64,000 nt of DNA from DASPWW01 sp963841715 (GTDB lineage: Bacteria; Actinomycetota; Thermoleophilia; Solirubrobacterales; 70-9), in the NCBI GenBank assembly GCA_963841715.1, contig CAWJDP010000001.1, positions 806,001 to 870,000 on the forward strand, written 5' to 3'. The stretch's first letter is position 1. Each line of letters opens with the position of its first letter. Shown piece by piece: positions 45,234 to 53,399 of this stretch. The position numbers were made by a program, and so were the translations under genes. Below the pieces are notes generated by a model. The model searched no databases and was not told where the DNA came from. It saw only the letters and a list, made by a program, of their open reading frames with translations.

Positions 45234-47459
45234 TCACTTCTTCCTCTTCGGCGGCGTCAGCTTCAGCGCCGTGCTGCCGGAGCCGGCCCGGGAACCGTCG
45301 CCCGCCCACTGCGCGACGGCGACGGACGGCTTCTTCACCGTGAGCTTCGCCGTGAAGCCCCCGTTCGACGCGGCCTGCACGTTGACGCTGCGCCACGAGC
45401 TGCGCTTGCGCTTGCGGATCGAGACCACGATCTGCTCGCCGCCGCTCGGCGGGCTGAGCTGACCACTGACCTTGACCTGCTTGCCCTTCTTCGCGGAGCC
45501 GGCCGGCTTCGCGCCCTTCGCCCTCTTCAGCGAGATGCTCGTCGGCGTGCCGGCCTGTCCGCCCGTCGTCGTGGCGAAGAAGTCGCCGCCCGGCTGCACC
45601 CCCTGGATGCTGTACGTGATCGCGAACGCGGTCGCGCCAGCGTCCCAGATGTTGATGAACTGCGGCGCGATCAGCTGCGGCTGCCACGTCTTGCCGCCGT
45701 CGTTCGTGTGCAGGACGTACCCGAGCTTTTCCTTGCCGAAGCCGAACGTGCTCAGGAAGCCCGACGTCTGACTCGAGAAGCTGATCCCGCTGCCGAGGTC
45801 GGTGCCGATCGCGGACACGTCGGTCCACTTCTTGCCGGCGTTCTTGGTCCTCCACAGGCGCCCGTCGGTCGCGAACGCGTACCCGAACTTGGCGCTGACG
45901 AAGTCGACGTCGTCGAGCGGCGCGCCCTTCGGCCGCTTGACCTTCTTCCAGCTCGTGCCGCCGTCGGCCGACGCGAGCAGGGCCTTGCGCGCGAAGGCGA
46001 ACAGCGTCCCGCCGCCGTCGTCGATGTCGTCGACGGACGCCTTCTTGATGTCCTTGTCGCGGACGGCCGCGAACGAATTGCCGCCGTCGGTCGACAGCCG
46101 CACGCCCTTCGGCCCCACGAGCAGGACTCGGCTCGGATCGGGCGCGAAGATCGCCGTGGGATGCGCCGTCGTCCCCGTGTTGAGTATCGCCCAGCTCGAG
46201 CCGCCGTTGCCGGTCTTGTACGCCCCGCCGGCGTCATCGAGCGCGTATCCCGCCGCCGCGCTCGGGAACGTGGCGCTGCGGATCGCGGCGCTGGTCGGAA
46301 CGCCGACCGTGAACCAGCTCACGCCGCCGTCCGTCGTCCGCGCGATCGTGCCGCCCTCCTCGCCCGCCTGGGCGACGAGCGGCGACTGCGCGCGTACGCC
46401 GTGGTACCCGCTGCCGGAGACCTTCCCCCCGACGGGGTCCCACGTCGACCCACCGGTGTCGGAGACGACCGTCGCGCCGCGGTCGCCGACCGCGACCGCG
46501 CGGGTCGCGGAAGAGAACGCGACGGCGAAGAGCTGCTGCGTCGACGGCGTGACCGTGTTCGCGTTGTCGCCCCCATCGGTCGTGCGCACCAGCAGGCCGC
46601 CGTCCGACTCGGTCGCGAGGCAGAGGTTCGCATCCGCGCAGCCGATAGAGGTCAGGTTGAGGTTCGAGGGAACACCCGTGTGCGTCTTCTTGCTGCTCCA
46701 GCTCGCGCCGGAGTCGATGCTGCGAAGGATCGTCGTCCCCGAGCCGACCGCGTACCCGACCCCGCCGCCGGCGAACTGCAGGCCCCTGAGGGGCTGGTCG
46801 ACGCTCTGGACCTCCATCCACGAGTGGCCGCCGTCGATCGTCCGGAAGACCTTGCCCTCGCCACTCGCCGACGTCGTCGCGACGCCGTTGGTGTCGCTGG
46901 TGAACCAGATGTCGGTGGGCGTCCGGCTCCCACCGGTCGACGAGGTGCCCGGGATCGACGTCCTGCGGGCGAACGTCTGCCCGCCGTCGTCGGTGCGCAG
47001 GACGCTGCCGTCCTGGGTCAGCACGTAGCCGACCGATGCGCTCGGGAACTGGAACGACGCGATCTTGCTCTGACAGTCGCTGTCGCTCGACGTCCACGGA
47101 AGCCGCGTGAAGCTTTGCCCGGCGTTCGTCGAACGGCGGAGCGCGCAGCCGCCGCCGATCACGACCGTGTCGGAGTTGATCGCGCGCACGCGGACGAGGT
47201 CATCGGTGAGCCCGGTCGAGAGCCCGGTCCAGCTCGCGCCGCCATCGTCGGTGCGCAACAGGGTCCCGAAGTCACCCGCCGCGTAGCCGCGGCCGCCGGC
47301 GAACTCGATGCTGTTCAGCGTGTTGCCCTGCGGCTGTGGATCGCCCCAGGACCATCCCGAGTGCCCGATCGAGACGGACGCCCCCTGAGCGACCGGGGCG
47401 GTTGCGAACAGCGAGATCGCGGCGACGGCCGCGACGGCGGCGAAACGAGACTCACTCAC
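45234..47459 (-). CDS. Secreted Ycf48/BNR-repeat beta-propeller protein
   Basis: About 741 residues with a signal peptide (AAVAAVAAISLFATAPVAQG). It contains many repeats of the type LRTDDGGASW and RSTNAGQSF, as in Ycf48 and sialidase-like BNR propellers, likely forming one or two seven-bladed rings. A C-terminal beta-sandwich (VKVSGQLSPPSGGEQIVVSIRK) and a basic end follow. Probably an extracellular binding protein; the ligand is unknown. GTG 47459 is chosen because GGGGAG lies 5 nt before it; an in-frame GTG at 47480 is also possible. Confidence 0.78.
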   Translation of the reverse strand: MSESRFAAVAAVAAISLFATAPVAQGASVSIGHSGWSWGDPQPQGNTLNSIEFAGGRGYAAGDFGTLLRTDDGGASWTGLSTGLTDDLVRVRAINSDTVVIGGGCALRRSTNAGQSFTRLPWTSSDSDCQSKIASFQFPSASVGYVLTQDGSVLRTDDGGQTFARRTSIPGTSSTGGSRTPTDIWFTSDTNGVATTSASGEGKVFRTIDGGHSWMEVQSVDQPLRGLQFAGGGVGYAVGSGTTILRSIDSGASWSSKKTHTGVPSNLNLTSIGCADANLCLATESDGGLLVRTTDGGDNANTVTPSTQQLFAVAFSSATRAVAVGDRGATVVSDTGGSTWDPVGGKVSGSGYHGVRAQSPLVAQAGEEGGTIARTTDGGVSWFTVGVPTSAAIRSATFPSAAAGYALDDAGGAYKTGNGGSSWAILNTGTTAHPTAIFAPDPSRVLLVGPKGVRLSTDGGNSFAAVRDKDIKKASVDDIDDGGGTLFAFARKALLASADGGTSWKKVKRPKGAPLDDVDFVSAKFGYAFATDGRLWRTKNAGKKWTDVSAIGTDLGSGISFSSQTSGFLSTFGFGKEKLGYVLHTNDGGKTWQPQLIAPQFINIWDAGATAFAITYSIQGVQPGGDFFATTTGGQAGTPTSISLKRAKGAKPAGSAKKGKQVKVSGQLSPPSGGEQIVVSIRKRKRSSWRSVNVQAASNGGFTAKLTVKKPSVAVAQWAGDGSRAGSGSTALKLTPPKRKK

Positions 47460-47577
47460 GTCAGCTCCCCTCTCAGACACACCCCTTGTAGCACCCTGCT
47501 CAGTGACTTCGTCGCCCCTTCATCTGAACTCAACACGACCGCGGCCCAGGCGATGCGGTCGCCCCCCTACTCATTGA

Positions 47578-49311
47578 TCATTTGTCGACGAGCACCCGGT
47601 CGGCGAGCTCGCCGATCGGCATCGCCCCGAGATCGCCGTCCTCGTGCGAGCGCACGGCGACCGCCTCGGCCGACTCCTCGCGGTCGCCGACGACGAGCAT
47701 GAACGGCGCCTTCGCGAGCTCGGCGGCGCGGATCTTCTTCCCGACCGACTCCGAGCGCGTGTCGATGTCGCAGCGGACGCCGCGCTCCCGCAGCTCCGCC
47801 GCGACCCGCTCCGCGTAGGCGTTGTGCCGGTCGGCGACGGGCAGAATCAACGCCTGCACCGGCGCCAGCCAGAGCGGGAACCGGGCCGCGTGGTGCTCGA
47901 TCAGGATCCCGACGAAGCGCTCGAGCGAGCCGAGCAGCGCGCGGTGGATCATCACCGGGCGGTGCGGGGTGTTGTCGGGTCCGGTGTAGGTGAGATCGAA
48001 GCGCTCGGGCATGAAGTAGTCGAGCTGGCACGTCCCGCACTGCCACGAGCGCCCGAGCGCGTCGGTGACGTGAAAGTCGATCTTCGGGCCGTAGAACGCG
48101 CCGTCGCCCGGGTTGAGCTTGTACTCGCGCCCCTGGCGCTCGAGCGCCTCCTTCAGCGCCGCCTCGGCGAGCTCCCACTCCTCGTCCGAGCCGATCGACT
48201 TCTCGGGCCGGGTCGAGAGCTCGACGTGGACGTCGTCGAAGCCGAACTTCGCGTACAGCTCGTCGATCGCCTCGCAGATGTCGGCGACCTCGTTGACGAT
48301 CTGATCCGGCGTGCAGTAGACGTGGGCGTCGTCCTGGGTGAAGGCGCGCACGCGCAGCAGCCCGTGGAGGACGCCCTCGCGCTCGCGGCGCGAGACCTGT
48401 CCGAACTCGGCCAGCCGCAGCGGCAGCTCGCGATAGGAGTGGCGATCGGCGCCGAAGGTGAGGCAGGCCCCGGGGCAGTTCATCGGCCGGACCGCGAACC
48501 GGCGCCCCTCGGCCTCGGTGAAGTACATCGCCTCGCGGTAGTTGTCGTAGTGGCCGGAGCGGATCCACAGCTCCTCGTCGAGGATGTGCGGCGTCTTGAT
48601 CTCGACGTAGCCGCGCCGCTCGAGCTGGCCGCGGACCTCACGCTCGATGAGCCGCAGCAGCACGGTCCCGTTCGGGAGCCAGAAAGGCATCCCCGGCGCC
48701 TCCTCGCGAAGCATGAACAGGCCAAGCTCGGGCCCGAGCTTGCGGTGGTCGCGGGCGCGCGCCTCCTCGAGCCGCTTCAGATGCTCCTCGAGCTCGGCCT
48801 CGGTGAAGAACGCGGTCCCGTAGATCCGCGTCAGCATCTGCCGCGTCTCGTCGCCGCGCCAGTAGGCGCCGGCGAGCGAGTTGAGCTTGAACGCGCCGAG
48901 GCGCCCGGTCGACTCTCCGTGCGGCCCGCGGCACAGGTCCTCGAACGCCCCGTTGCGGTACAGCGACACGGTCTCGACGCCCTCGTCGCGGACGAGGTCC
49001 TCGATCAGCTCGACCTTGTACGGCTGGTCCTCTCCGCGGAACTTCTCGATCGCCTCGACGACCGGGAGCTCGCGGCGCTCGAAGCGCTCGTCGGCGGAGA
49101 TGTGCTTGCGCATCCGCTTCTCGATTCGCGGCAGGTCGTCCTCGCCGGGACCCTCGCCGTCGGGGAACTCGAAGTCGTAGTAGAAGCCGTCCTCGATCGG
49201 GGGGCCGATCGAGAGCTTCGCCCCCGGCCACATCTCGAGCACCGTTTCGGCCATCACGTGGGCGGCGTCGTGGCGGAGCTCGTCGAGCGCCTTGCGGTCG
49301 TCGTCGGCCAT
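47578..49311 (-). CDS. thrS: Threonyl-tRNA synthetase lacking the TGS domain
   Basis: Class II synthetase of 577 residues. It starts directly in the editing (SAD) domain with HDAAHVMAETVLEMWPGAKL; the usual N-terminal TGS domain of about 60 residues is absent. The second editing motif (DLCRGPHGESTGRLGAFKL), motif 2 (VRAFTQDDAHVYC), the zinc-binding Cys in RPMNCPGAC and the C-terminal anticodon domain (ILPVADRHNAYAERV) are intact. ATG 49311 is chosen over 49320 because TAGCAT ends 7 nt before it. Confidence 0.94.
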   Translation of the reverse strand: MADDDRKALDELRHDAAHVMAETVLEMWPGAKLSIGPPIEDGFYYDFEFPDGEGPGEDDLPRIEKRMRKHISADERFERRELPVVEAIEKFRGEDQPYKVELIEDLVRDEGVETVSLYRNGAFEDLCRGPHGESTGRLGAFKLNSLAGAYWRGDETRQMLTRIYGTAFFTEAELEEHLKRLEEARARDHRKLGPELGLFMLREEAPGMPFWLPNGTVLLRLIEREVRGQLERRGYVEIKTPHILDEELWIRSGHYDNYREAMYFTEAEGRRFAVRPMNCPGACLTFGADRHSYRELPLRLAEFGQVSRREREGVLHGLLRVRAFTQDDAHVYCTPDQIVNEVADICEAIDELYAKFGFDDVHVELSTRPEKSIGSDEEWELAEAALKEALERQGREYKLNPGDGAFYGPKIDFHVTDALGRSWQCGTCQLDYFMPERFDLTYTGPDNTPHRPVMIHRALLGSLERFVGILIEHHAARFPLWLAPVQALILPVADRHNAYAERVAAELRERGVRCDIDTRSESVGKKIRAAELAKAPFMLVVGDREESAEAVAVRSHEDGDLGAMPIGELADRVLVDK

Positions 49312-49318
49312 CGCAGCC

Positions 49319-49324
49319 ATGCTA
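49319..49324 (-). promoter_or_regulatory. -10 box (TAGCAT) of thrS
   Basis: On the minus strand TAGCAT ends 7 nt before ATG 49311; it includes the ATG at 49320, so that upstream ATG is unlikely to be used. Ten bases from the divergent TACGCT box. Confidence 0.45.
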
Positions 49325-49333
49325 TCCGCGGGC

Positions 49334-49339
49334 TACGCT
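49334..49339 (+). promoter_or_regulatory. -10 box (TACGCT) of the GH26-like gene
   Basis: TACGCT ends 6 nt before ATG 49346; leaderless geometry. The divergent thrS promoter overlaps this region. Confidence 0.45.
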
Positions 49340-49345
49340 CAAGCC

Positions 49346-50440
49346 ATGCGAATCCCGATCGCCCTCGCCTGCGCGCTCGCTGTCGCAGCCGCGGCGCTCG
49401 TCCCGGCGGCGAGCGGCGGCGCGGGGTCGGGGCTCGTCCTCGCTCCCCCGCCCGGCGGCCGGATCTACCGCGCGGCGTTCCCCGACTTCGGCGGCGCCGA
49501 GCAGGGCGTGAGCGCGGGCAAGATCGCGTCGTTCGAGCGCGCCTCGGGCGAGCCGATCACCTGGGCCTACTTCTCGAACAACTGGGACAAGGGGATCGAG
49601 TTCCCGACCGCGAACGTCGAGGAGATCCGCGCTGCGGGCCGCGTCCCGTTCATCCGGATGATGCCCCGGACGAGCTTCAGCGAGGGCCACGCGGACCCGA
49701 CGTACACGATGCAGAGCTTCCTCGACGGGCGCTGGGACTCCGACCTGCGCCGCTGGTGCGACGGAGCGGCCGCCGTCGACGGGCCGCTGCTGGTCGAGTT
49801 CGGGACCGAGGTCAACGGCGACTGGTTCCCGTGGAACGGGCGCTGGAACGGCGGAGGCCGCACCGACGGATACGGCGATCCCAGCGTGCCCGACGGCCCC
49901 GAGCGTTTCCGCGACGTCTACCGGCGGATCGTCGATACCTGCAACGCCCAGGGTGCCGACAACATCACCTGGTTCTGGCATGTCGACGTCGGCGCCTCGC
50001 CGGAGGCGAAGTGGAACTCGACCTACGCGAACTACTACCCGGGCGACAAGTACGTCGACTGGATCGGGATCTCCGACTACGGCCCGCTCGTCCCGAGCGA
50101 CGGCTGGGAGAGCTTCCGCCACCGGCTCGACGCCGTCTATCCGGAGCTTGACCGGCTCGCGCAGCCCGGCGACAAGCCGATCGCGGTGCTCGAGTACGGG
50201 GCGCGCGAGGATCGCGGCCACCGCCGAAAGGCGCGCTGGATCAGGCATGCGATCGACGACGTCGCCTCGCACCGCTGGCCGCGGATCGCCGCGCTCTCGT
50301 ACTGGCACGAGCGCTGGAAGAACGGCAACGGGACCGCCTCGAACCTCCACATCGACTCGTCGAAGCGCGCGCTCCGGGCCTACCGCCGCGCGATCTCCAA
50401 GCGGACCTTCACGAGCACGCCGACGTTCCGCCAGCGCTAG
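49346..50440 (+). CDS. Secreted GH26-like beta-mannanase/glycanase
   Basis: 364 residues with a signal peptide (1-25, ALACALAVAAAALVPAASG). A TIM-barrel of the GH26 type follows: acid/base E155 in FGTEVNGDWFPWNG and likely nucleophile E283 in IAVLEYGARED. WYFSNNW-like aromatic residues (WAYFSNNWDKG) line the cleft. It probably hydrolyses mannan or a related beta-glycan outside the cell; the exact specificity is not readable. Divergent from thrS with a 34-bp gap. Confidence 0.82.
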   Translation: MRIPIALACALAVAAAALVPAASGGAGSGLVLAPPPGGRIYRAAFPDFGGAEQGVSAGKIASFERASGEPITWAYFSNNWDKGIEFPTANVEEIRAAGRVPFIRMMPRTSFSEGHADPTYTMQSFLDGRWDSDLRRWCDGAAAVDGPLLVEFGTEVNGDWFPWNGRWNGGGRTDGYGDPSVPDGPERFRDVYRRIVDTCNAQGADNITWFWHVDVGASPEAKWNSTYANYYPGDKYVDWIGISDYGPLVPSDGWESFRHRLDAVYPELDRLAQPGDKPIAVLEYGAREDRGHRRKARWIRHAIDDVASHRWPRIAALSYWHERWKNGNGTASNLHIDSSKRALRAYRRAISKRTFTSTPTFRQR

Positions 50441-50475
50441 CCGCCAAGCGAACTTCAGGTCGCGCAAGCACGCCA

Positions 50476-50548
50476 TGGGCGCTACTGGGCTCGAACCAGT
50501 GACCTCCAGCTTGTCGAGCTGGCGCTCTCCCAACTGAGCTAAGCGCCC
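50476..50548 (-). tRNA. tRNA-Val (anticodon GAC)
   Basis: The minus strand folds as a full cloverleaf: acceptor GGGCGCT/AGCGCCC, D arm GCTC/GAGC, anticodon stem CCAGC/GCTGG with loop TCGACAA, a 5-nt variable loop and T arm ACTGG-TTCGAGC-CCAGT, with discriminator A. The anticodon at positions 34-36 is GAC. Position 33, nearly always U, is C here. The CCA end is not encoded. Confidence 0.9.
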
Positions 50549-50587
50549 GGGAGAATCGGGCCCAGCGTAGCAACGGCGCCGCCGACG

Positions 50588-51580
50588 CTAGGCGGCTGCG
50601 GGCGCGCTCTGCCTGACCTCCGCGGGGGCGCTCTCGAGACCCTTGGCGCGGATCGTCTCGAGGAACGTCTCGCGGGTGTCGTATCTGGGCTCCCAGCCGA
50701 CGGTCGCCTTCAGCTTCTCGTTCGAGACGACCCACGGATAGCGCAGGAACGACAGGCTGCCGGCCGGCGACTCCGAGTTCGGGAGGTGCAGCCGCCACGA
50801 CCACTTCGAGAGCCGGTACGCGTTCTTGAACGAGATCTCGCGCGCCTTCACGCCCGTGAGCTCGCAGCCCTCGCGCCACGTCATCATCCCGTCGGCGCCG
50901 AAGTTGAACGCGCCCGGCGCCTTGGCATCGAGCAGCCCGGTGATCCCGCTGACGACATCGTCCTCGTGGATCGTCTGGAAGACCTGCTCGACCCCGTCGA
51001 GGATCGGCATGAAGGGGTTCGTCTCCCACGTCCGCCAGAGGTAGTTGTTGACGTTAGGGCCGTAGACGACGGCGGGACGGATGATCGTCATCACGCGGTC
51101 GGGGTGGTCGGCGGCCCACAGCTGGCAGACGCGATCCGCCTCGGCCTTGTGGCACGCGTAGGAGAAGTCGGGCTGCCCGCGGACCGGCCAGTCCTCTGCG
51201 ATCGGCAGCGGGTTGTCGGGGAAGGCACCGTAGGCGGATGCGGAGGAGGCGACGAGGACGTGCTGGATCCCGGTCTCGGACGCGGCCCACAGCACCGCCT
51301 GGGTCCCGTTGACGTCGATGTCGTACATCCGCGCCTCGTCGTGGATCGGGTCGAGGAGGAAGGCCAGATGGACGAGCGAGTCAGGCTTCTCGCGCTCGAG
51401 CAGCGCCTTGATCGAGGCGCGGTCGCGGACGTCGCCGCGGATGTACTCGCTCTTCGGCCACGGGACGCTGGGCGGGCGGACGTCGACGTTGACGATGCGC
51501 TCGGTCTCGTCGCGCGCCGACAGCAGCTCGATCAGGCGGCCGCCGATGTAGCCGGAGCCGCCCGTGATCACGTACTTCAT
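50588..51580 (-). CDS. NAD-dependent epimerase/dehydratase
   Basis: Extended SDR of 330 residues. NAD motif TGGSGYIGGRL (6-16), catalytic Y141-ACH-K145, S113 (VASSASAYG) and IIRPAVVYGPN. The C-terminal substrate part differs from GalE and is closer to the atypical SDR group; substrate unknown. AAGGAG lies upstream of the ATG. tRNA-Val follows on the same strand, 39 bp after the stop. Confidence 0.85.
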   Translation of the reverse strand: MKYVITGGSGYIGGRLIELLSARDETERIVNVDVRPPSVPWPKSEYIRGDVRDRASIKALLEREKPDSLVHLAFLLDPIHDEARMYDIDVNGTQAVLWAASETGIQHVLVASSASAYGAFPDNPLPIAEDWPVRGQPDFSYACHKAEADRVCQLWAADHPDRVMTIIRPAVVYGPNVNNYLWRTWETNPFMPILDGVEQVFQTIHEDDVVSGITGLLDAKAPGAFNFGADGMMTWREGCELTGVKAREISFKNAYRLSKWSWRLHLPNSESPAGSLSFLRYPWVVSNEKLKATVGWEPRYDTRETFLETIRAKGLESAPAEVRQSAPAAA

Positions 51581-51803
51581 CTCGACCTCTCCTTGAATCG
51601 GACTGGCCGGCTGGCCAGTTTCCGGGATCCTATTCGCTCCGCGCCTGGAGCGTTTGCAAGCAGACGCTTAAGCTGCCTTCGGCCCCCCGGCCTTCGCCGA
51701 TCTCCCCGCTATTCCGCAAATTCCGCATTTGCCCCGCCCGCACGAGATGAACGGATTTCATGCAATTCGCCGGAGAAGTGAAACAAACGCCGACCCGAAG
51801 TGT
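51581..51803. other. Intergenic region without recognisable gene
   Basis: Between the epimerase start and the structured RNA. It is less GC-rich than the coding DNA, with A/T-rich patches around 51710-51800. The ribosome site of the epimerase is at its left end. I see no ORF with a plausible product here; promoters for both sides probably lie in it. Confidence 0.5.
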
Positions 51804-51809
51804 TAAGTT
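51804..51809 (+). promoter_or_regulatory. -10 box (TAAGTT, preceded by TGT) of the structured RNA
   Basis: TGTTAAGTT resembles an extended -10 and ends about 6 bases before the start of the folded region. GTGAAA 20 bp upstream is a weak -35. Confidence 0.4.
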
Positions 51810-51814
51810 ATTGC

Positions 51815-51935
51815 AAGCCGACGCCGAGGAAGGCGAAATGGCAGGCAAAGCTTGAAGGACTGACGGGCCAGTGGCATAGAAGCCCTGGTGGCACGTCCTT
51901 TCGGATACAAAGGGCCCCCTCTGTGGGGCCCTTTT
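51815..51935 (+). ncRNA. Structured RNA of unknown class ending in an intrinsic terminator
   Basis: About 120 nt. Helices can be drawn by eye: CAAGC with GCTTG enclosing a CGCC-GAGGAA-GGCG hairpin, then GGAC with GTCC enclosing GGGC/GCCC (or CCAG/CTGG). The element ends in a terminator. Segments GCAAG-CC...GG...GGCAAAGC recall the order of the GEMM (c-di-GMP-I) riboswitch, but the match is incomplete. It could be a riboswitch for the downstream gene (GTG 51998) or an independent small RNA, since that gene has its own -10-like box. Confidence 0.5.
51911..51935 (+). terminator. Strong intrinsic terminator
   Basis: AGGGCCCC-CTCTG-TGGGGCCC followed by TTTT: a stem of at least seven G-C pairs. 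It closes the structured RNA at 51815 and would cut transcription before the next gene unless an antiterminator forms. Confidence 0.9.
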
Positions 51936-51997
51936 CCGTTTCACCGGTCGTCCATGGACTCGCTGCGCGTCCGTCCACGCCTGATACTCACCTCTCT

Positions 51998-52486
51998 GTG
52001 TCCCGGTCCCGGCCACGCCTGATCCTCACGCTCGTCGCCCTCGTCGTCGCGGGGGTCCTGTTCGTGATCAGCGCCAGACCAGGCCCCGGACCAGTCGTCA
52101 CGGGGGTCCAGGGGCGCCTCCAGCAACTCTTCGACTCCCACTGCGACCGTTTCGGCGGCGACGTCGCGGCCCGCGAGGTCGACGCCGACAACGCCGCCCA
52201 GCTGCGCTCCGAGTTCGGCAACAAGGAGGGCGGCCCGCGCTTCCGCCACGCCGTCTCCGACGGCGCCACGAACATCCTCGACATCACCTGTCAGGTGGCC
52301 GGGGGCGGGCCCACGTACTTCAGGTTCCGCTCCGGCGGGTCGATGGAGCGGGCCGCCCACGCCTACACGCAGCCGCTGTGCACGCTGACGCGCGAGATGT
52401 TCACCGACGACTCCTCCCACAATCCGACCGCCGAGCTTGTCAGGTTCTGCGACAAGCTCAACGGAAGGGTCAGGCACGTCGACTGA
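51998..52486 (+). CDS. Membrane-anchored secreted hypothetical protein
   Basis: 162 residues from GTG 51998: a basic start (RSRPRLILTLVALVVAGVLFVIS) forms one membrane helix, followed by an extracytoplasmic domain with four Cys (SHCDRFGG, DITCQVAG, QPLCTLTR, RFCDKLNG) that may make two disulfides. I do not recognise the family. A GATACT box ends 9 nt before the GTG; the structured RNA and terminator lie just upstream. Confidence 0.6.
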   Translation: MSRSRPRLILTLVALVVAGVLFVISARPGPGPVVTGVQGRLQQLFDSHCDRFGGDVAAREVDADNAAQLRSEFGNKEGGPRFRHAVSDGATNILDITCQVAGGGPTYFRFRSGGSMERAAHAYTQPLCTLTREMFTDDSSHNPTAELVRFCDKLNGRVRHVD

Positions 52487-52507
52487 GCGACGGCGATACT
52501 TGGAGCC

Positions 52508-52942
52508 GTGCCCTTCCCCCCTCCCGGCCGCCATCTGCTGCGCGCGAAGGACCTCGCCGATGTGCGCTACTTCGAGCCGCTCGACCTCGACGACATGGCC
52601 CGCGCGGCGGGTCTCTCCCGCGCCCACTTCAGCCGTGAGTTTCGGCGCACGTTCGGCGAGTCCCCGCACGCCTACCTGTTGACGCGGCGCCTCGAGCGCG
52701 CCGCGGCACTCTTGCGCAACACCGACTACTCGGTCGCCGAGATCTGCTTCTCGGTCGGCCTGCGGAGCGTCGGCTCGTTCACGACCAGCTTCAAGCGCGC
52801 CTACGGCGCCACCCCGACCGCCTACCGCGCCTCGTTCCCGCCCGCGTCCGAGCAGCTGCCGGTGCCGCCCTGCGTCGTGCGCATGTACGCGCGCCCGCAA
52901 CACCGCACGTTTCGAGAAGACAGCGCGCCGGCCCGCGGGTAG
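52508..52942 (+). CDS. AraC-family transcriptional regulator (DNA-binding domain only)
   Basis: 144 residues, essentially a bare AraC double helix-turn-helix: LDDMARAAGLSRAHFSREFRR and YSVAEICFSVGLRSVGSFTTSFKRAYGATP, broken here as YSVAEICFSVG and SFTTSFKRAYG. There is no ligand-binding domain beyond short tails. It is followed 45 bp later by a VOC protein on the same strand, a pair often kept together in actinobacteria. A GATACT box ends 7 nt before the GTG. Confidence 0.88.
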   Translation: MPFPPPGRHLLRAKDLADVRYFEPLDLDDMARAAGLSRAHFSREFRRTFGESPHAYLLTRRLERAAALLRNTDYSVAEICFSVGLRSVGSFTTSFKRAYGATPTAYRASFPPASEQLPVPPCVVRMYARPQHRTFREDSAPARG

Positions 52943-52987
52943 CTTGGCCGGGCGAGTCAGATCGCCCAACCGAAGGAGACGAAACGA

Positions 52988-53389
52988 ATGATCAAGATCA
53001 CCGCCGTGCAGCTGCTCGTCGACGACCAGGACGAGGCGCTTGCCTTCTACACGGAGAAGCTCGGGATGGAGGTCCGCGTCGACGCCCAGGCGGACGGATT
53101 CCGCTGGCTCACCGTCGGCCCGGTCGGGCAGCCCGACGTCGAGATCGCGCTGATGGAGCCCGGTCCCCCGTTCATGGACGACGAGGCGGCCGTGAGGCTG
53201 CGCGAGATGATGTCCACCGGCCTCACCGGGATCCTCTTCCTCGAGTCCGACGACGTCAAGGCGACGTACGAGGAGCTGACGAGCCGCGGCGTCGAGTTCG
53301 TACAGCCGCCCGAGGAGAAACCGTACGGCGCCGAGTCCGGCCTCCGCGATCCGACGGGGAACTACATCCGGCTGACCCAGGGCCGGTAG
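52988..53389 (+). CDS. VOC-superfamily (glyoxalase/bleomycin-resistance fold) protein
   Basis: 133 residues with two beta-alpha-beta-beta-beta units: VQLLVDDQDEALAFYTEKLGM and the C-terminal SGLRDPTGNYIRLTQ. Members bind a metal and act as lyases, dioxygenases or drug-binding proteins; the first metal His is replaced here (VQLLV), so catalysis is uncertain. A clear AAGGAGA ribosome site precedes the ATG. Probably the partner and target of the AraC gene before it. Confidence 0.85.
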   Translation: MIKITAVQLLVDDQDEALAFYTEKLGMEVRVDAQADGFRWLTVGPVGQPDVEIALMEPGPPFMDDEAAVRLREMMSTGLTGILFLESDDVKATYEELTSRGVEFVQPPEEKPYGAESGLRDPTGNYIRLTQGR

Positions 53390-53399
53390 TCTCCGCGGC

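Noticed and set aside
45145..45855. Long minus-strand ORF overlapping the Ycf48-like gene
   Set aside because: Arg/Gly-rich, low-complexity shadow frame; only its last ten codons (the leader ORF) are considered separately.
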